Origin: Promethearchaeota archaeon
GTDB taxonomy: Archaea > Asgardarchaeota > Lokiarchaeia > Sigynarchaeales > SOKP01
Direction: 5' to 3'
Assembly: GCA_016839905.1 (NCBI GenBank)
Contig: JAEOTJ010000445.1
Location: 1-6,226, forward strand
Length of the DNA: 6,226 bases
The position numbers were made by a program, and so were the translations under genes. This document shows, piece by piece, positions 3,683-6,226 of this stretch. Numbering within the stretch: the stretch's first letter is position 1; each line of letters begins with the position of its first letter. Under the pieces are notes generated by a model. The model was given only the letters and a program-made list of their open reading frames with translations. It searched no databases and was not told where the DNA came from.

Positions 3683-6226
3683 ATGGAATCAAGATTACTC
3701 CCAAAAGACTTTTGGAACGCATTTAAAAAAGGAAACTATGTCTTTGATATAAAGCTTAAAGAATTTAAGCATAAGATTAAAAATATTAATAAATTAAAAG
3801 GATTGATCTATTTAAAGACTTTTTTTGTTCAAGAGACTTTAATAAATATTATTTGCATTAAAGATATTTTTTTTATGTCATTTCACCCCTCTCATACTGA
3901 AGTTGAAACATATGGAATTATTGATTATAATATTTATCATAATAAAAGAGATCTAAGATTTTTTCAACATTTTATCAAAAAGAATCCTAAAACATTAAAT
4001 TTGTTAAAAAAGATTGAAGCAGAATTAAATGAGAATGAAATTTATATAGATACAATTCCGAAAATTCATGGGGGAGGTTTAGTTCAAGAAGGTCCAATTA
4101 AATTCATTTTAAATAAAACTTTTAAATCCATCGCCACCAAAGAATTGATGGAAGATTTAAGTTCAAAAAATATTTTTACATCTGAATTTTGGAATGCTTT
4201 CAACTCTGGTATATATCCTAACAGTAATAATTCAACATTAAACGAATTGAATTTATCATATATAATTGAAAAATATGGGAAATTATTATATGAAAAGGGG
4301 GAGAAAGGCTTCCAATCTTGGGGATATGCTCATTCTTCAGTAAGAGGAGGACTTTTAATAAATATCATTTCAATAAAAGATTTATTATACATTTCGGTTC
4401 ATTCCATTATTAAAAAGACTAAAACGCAACAACATGAAACAATTGCCATTTTTGACTATAAAAAAAATAGATTTAAAGGTGAAAAAGAATGGAAATTTTT
4501 TGAATATTATAGTGTTAAAATGAAAAAGAATCCTGAAGCACTTATAATATGTAATAAAATAAAAAGAGAACTCTTTGATGAAAGGAAAATAATTTTTCAT
4601 GAATCTCCTCGAAAATTTGGGAAAATATCCTTTGATAAACCCATAAAGACAATAATATGTGCTGCCCGATGGAGAAGGCTCACTATTCTCTCTCCTCACC
4701 TCAGCTCCATAGAAAAAGCGGAAGAAATAGCAAAAATAAAAGTGCTTGGTCTTGAACCCATCACTGTTGCAGGATATGCTAATTTTTCTAGTGATTCTAA
4801 AGTTACTCTTGAGTCAGGACAAGCAGAAAGATTAATATTGCTAGAAATCCATAATTTTGAGAAAAGATTTATGCAAATATATAACAAAAATCCTTCTATA
4901 GGTCGCGTTGAGATAATTAATAAATTATCTGAACAACTGAGAATATTGCCATCAAGTGTCGCCTCATATGGGAGGGCATCTAAAAATACGATTGTAAGAG
5001 AATATTCTATTGAAGTATATAATATACTTAATCTTGAAAAATATAATATCGTTGAAAGATATAAAACCATCAAAAAATCAAATGCAGAACTCAAGTTCCG
5101 AGAAATTATAGAAATCATAGCCATACAAATTGAAATAGATCCCGTCTCAGTTGTAGCATATTTAACGTATTCTGATTATTTTAAATCTAAAGCCCAAAAA
5201 CTATATAATATTTTAAAATGTGAAAAAAGAAATTTAGAGTTTAGAATATTCAAAATTATGCAATTAAATCCTAATAATTTTAATTACGAAGATGCATTTA
5301 ATCAAATAGCAAAGGAGGACAACCGAGAGATTATAACAATTTTAAGTAATGGAAGATTCAGTACAAATAAAAAAATTAAATCTGCATCTTATAAACTGTA
5401 TCATGAATACATCGGAAAGAAATATAATATCACCAAGCTTGGTCAACAATATAAAAAGAACCATCCTACTTATTCAACATTTAAGGTCATTATTTTAATT
5501 GCAAGAGAAAAAGGTTTGAAACCTAGATCCGTAGCAGATTATGGAAAAAGATTATTCATTGATCCCAACCTAAGTAGAGAATTTGAAGAGGCTTATAATC
5601 TTTTTTATGATATTGATAAAAAAATAACTCGAAATTGGTTAAAGATTAGAAGGAAGAATAAAACTTTAAAATTTTGGAAAATTCCAACCAAGATAGGTGA
5701 GCTCTTAGGCTTGTCTCCTATTTATATTTCTGCTATCGCCCGTTATTCAATAGTTCCTTTAGTTAAGTATGAAGCCATTAAATCTTATAAATTTTTAAGA
5801 TTAAAAAAAAATAAAATAGAGGAAATTTGGTCAAAATTAATAAGATCACATAGTCATTTAAAACCTTGGGAAAGGGCTCAACAAGTTTCTGAAAAGGTAA
5901 ATCTTTCTATTTCTACATTGGTCCACTTAGTAAATGATATTAATGATTTAGATGTTTTATTGGACTCAAAAGTAACTAAAGCTAAAATTAAAAAACGTAG
6001 CATTTTCAATCCTAAGTTTGATTTTGTTATGAAAAAAGTACTTGAAATTATAAATATTTGTATTGATAATAATGAGTCTATCATTAGTACGAGTGTTGTC
6101 AGGAGAGAATTTGATAAATTTGAAAAATCAGATAATAAAATGAGAAATCTAATTGCTGATATTTTAAAAATATTAGGAAATCTTAAGGTAATAAATCTAA
6201 AAGAAGGCTCGATCCCCTATAAATAC
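3683..6226 (+). CDS. Large modular protein: duplicated N-terminal domain plus tandem helix-turn-helix array (partial)
   Basis: An uninterrupted frame of 848 codons runs from ATG 3683 to the window end with no stop, so the C-terminus is missing. An in-frame TAA at 3656-3658 makes this the first Met, and no ribosome-binding site is visible. Residues about 10-143 and 169-325 are diverged copies of one unrecognised domain. After a short basic linker (AARWRR, 327-332), residues about 342-770 hold seven HTH-like units spaced 63-65 residues apart. Most have the pattern I-A-x5-L-x-P-x-S-V-A-x-Y, as in LGLSPIYI and EIDPVSVVAY. The visible end, about 775-848, resembles a winged helix (RREFDKF, then DILKILGNLKVI). 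It is Lys-rich, probably cytosolic, without signal or membrane segments and without a nuclease or ATPase motif that I can see. The HTH pattern implies DNA binding, and the repeated modules imply a long or multi-site target. Head-to-tail after TFB, it could be a regulator or chromatin-like factor. The function is unknown. Confidence 0.93.
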   Translation, partial: MESRLLPKDFWNAFKKGNYVFDIKLKEFKHKIKNINKLKGLIYLKTFFVQETLINIICIKDIFFMSFHPSHTEVETYGIIDYNIYHNKRDLRFFQHFIKKNPKTLNLLKKIEAELNENEIYIDTIPKIHGGGLVQEGPIKFILNKTFKSIATKELMEDLSSKNIFTSEFWNAFNSGIYPNSNNSTLNELNLSYIIEKYGKLLYEKGEKGFQSWGYAHSSVRGGLLINIISIKDLLYISVHSIIKKTKTQQHETIAIFDYKKNRFKGEKEWKFFEYYSVKMKKNPEALIICNKIKRELFDERKIIFHESPRKFGKISFDKPIKTIICAARWRRLTILSPHLSSIEKAEEIAKIKVLGLEPITVAGYANFSSDSKVTLESGQAERLILLEIHNFEKRFMQIYNKNPSIGRVEIINKLSEQLRILPSSVASYGRASKNTIVREYSIEVYNILNLEKYNIVERYKTIKKSNAELKFREIIEIIAIQIEIDPVSVVAYLTYSDYFKSKAQKLYNILKCEKRNLEFRIFKIMQLNPNNFNYEDAFNQIAKEDNREIITILSNGRFSTNKKIKSASYKLYHEYIGKKYNITKLGQQYKKNHPTYSTFKVIILIAREKGLKPRSVADYGKRLFIDPNLSREFEEAYNLFYDIDKKITRNWLKIRRKNKTLKFWKIPTKIGELLGLSPIYISAIARYSIVPLVKYEAIKSYKFLRLKKNKIEEIWSKLIRSHSHLKPWERAQQVSEKVNLSISTLVHLVNDINDLDVLLDSKVTKAKIKKRSIFNPKFDFVMKKVLEIINICIDNNESIISTSVVRREFDKFEKSDNKMRNLIADILKILGNLKVINLKEGSIPYKY
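3710..4657 (+). repeat. Tandem protein-domain duplication in the large gene's N-terminal part
   Basis: Copy 1 (residues about 10-143) and copy 2 (about 169-325) align along their length. FWNAFKKGNY (10-19) matches FWNAFNSGIY (169-178). LINIICIKDIFFMSFH (53-68) matches LINIISIKDLLYISVH (225-240). GIIDYN matches AIFDYK. FFQHF with KKNPKTL (99-105) matches FFEYY with KKNPEAL (281-287). A closing PIKFIL (138-143) matches PIKTII (320-325). Copy 2 carries about 23 extra residues, mainly before the LINII strand. The alternating hydrophobic strands suggest an alpha/beta domain. I do not recognise the family. Confidence 0.85.
4706..5992 (+). repeat. Seven-unit helix-turn-helix-like protein repeat array (about 64 residues per unit)
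   Basis: The units are anchored by the first residue of the V-A-x-Y-like motif at residues 362, 426, 490, 553, 617, 682 and 746, so the intervals are 64, 64, 63, 64, 65 and 64. Position -11 is I/L/V and -10 is A/S/G in units 2-7. Position -5 is L/I in six of seven, and -3 is P in five of seven. Position -1 is S/T in six of seven. About 20 residues after the anchor, most units have an aromatic-hydrophobic patch such as VYNIL, LYNIL, AYNLF or SYKFL. Units 4 and 7 lack the proline and are most diverged, and unit 1 has about two extra residues in the first helix. No DNA-level repeat is apparent, so the duplications are old. Confidence 0.75.

Noticed and set aside
4385..5124. Two adjoining minus-strand frames (4385-4699 and 4696-5124) that overlap by four bases like an operon pair, with apparent hydrophobic segments
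   Set aside because: Both are antisense to the 848-codon plus-strand frame, whose internal domain repeats prove that the plus strand codes here. Their Phe/Ser/Ile-rich, membrane-like look is an artefact of reverse-complementing Lys/Glu-rich codons.
4706..5992. Reading the array as TAL-like or PPR-like repeats
   Set aside because: The period is about 64 residues and each unit has one HTH-type core, not the 33-35-residue two-helix units of those families.
5878..6084. Minus-strand open frame of 68 codons
   Set aside because: Antisense to HTH unit 7 and the segment after it in the large gene; a shadow.
1..6226. CRISPR array, tRNA or rRNA genes
   Set aside because: No regularly spaced identical DNA repeats, no tRNA cloverleaf with a CCA-proximal GTTCRA-type arm, and no G/C-rich rRNA segments were seen. 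The 192-base periodicity in the large gene exists only at protein level.

Overview
The window is very A+T-rich and encodes a complete, canonical archaeal transcription initiation factor B (TFB). TATA-box-like elements sit about 45-55 bases upstream of every start codon, and the lysine/isoleucine/asparagine-rich proteins suit an AT-rich archaeon. An Asgard/Lokiarchaeota-like genome, or an extrachromosomal element of such a host, is a reasonable guess. The lineage is inference; only 'archaeal' is well supported.

Layout. Left half, minus strand: a gene reading 1253 to 1 and leaving the window (417 codons, no recognised family). Upstream of it in the same direction is a 282-residue protein (2205 to 1357) with an N-terminal zinc ribbon and a C-terminal helical segment resembling the N-terminal domain of IS4/IS5-type transposases, but with no catalytic domain. 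A 292-base divergent intergenic region (2206-2497) carries a promoter for each direction and an imperfect dyad between them. Right half, plus strand: the TFB gene (2498-3403), a 279-base gap with a possible terminator and a new promoter, then an open frame of at least 848 codons (3683 to the window end).

The large right-hand protein is the main novelty. Residues about 10-143 and 169-325 are diverged copies of one unrecognised domain. They are followed by seven helix-turn-helix-like units whose anchor positions (residues 362, 426, 490, 553, 617, 682, 746) recur every 63-65 residues. The visible part ends in a segment that looks like a winged helix. It reads as a modular nucleic-acid-binding protein of unknown purpose.

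How the genes may work together is inference. A zinc-ribbon/transposase-derived protein, a TFB and a long HTH-array protein are all predicted to bind DNA and lie within about 5 kb, which suggests an accessory transcription or genome-maintenance module. Nothing in the window shows a nuclease, integrase or toxin domain, so no defence or mobility mechanism can be claimed. The two largest genes are both cut by the window edges, and their missing ends could carry catalytic domains.
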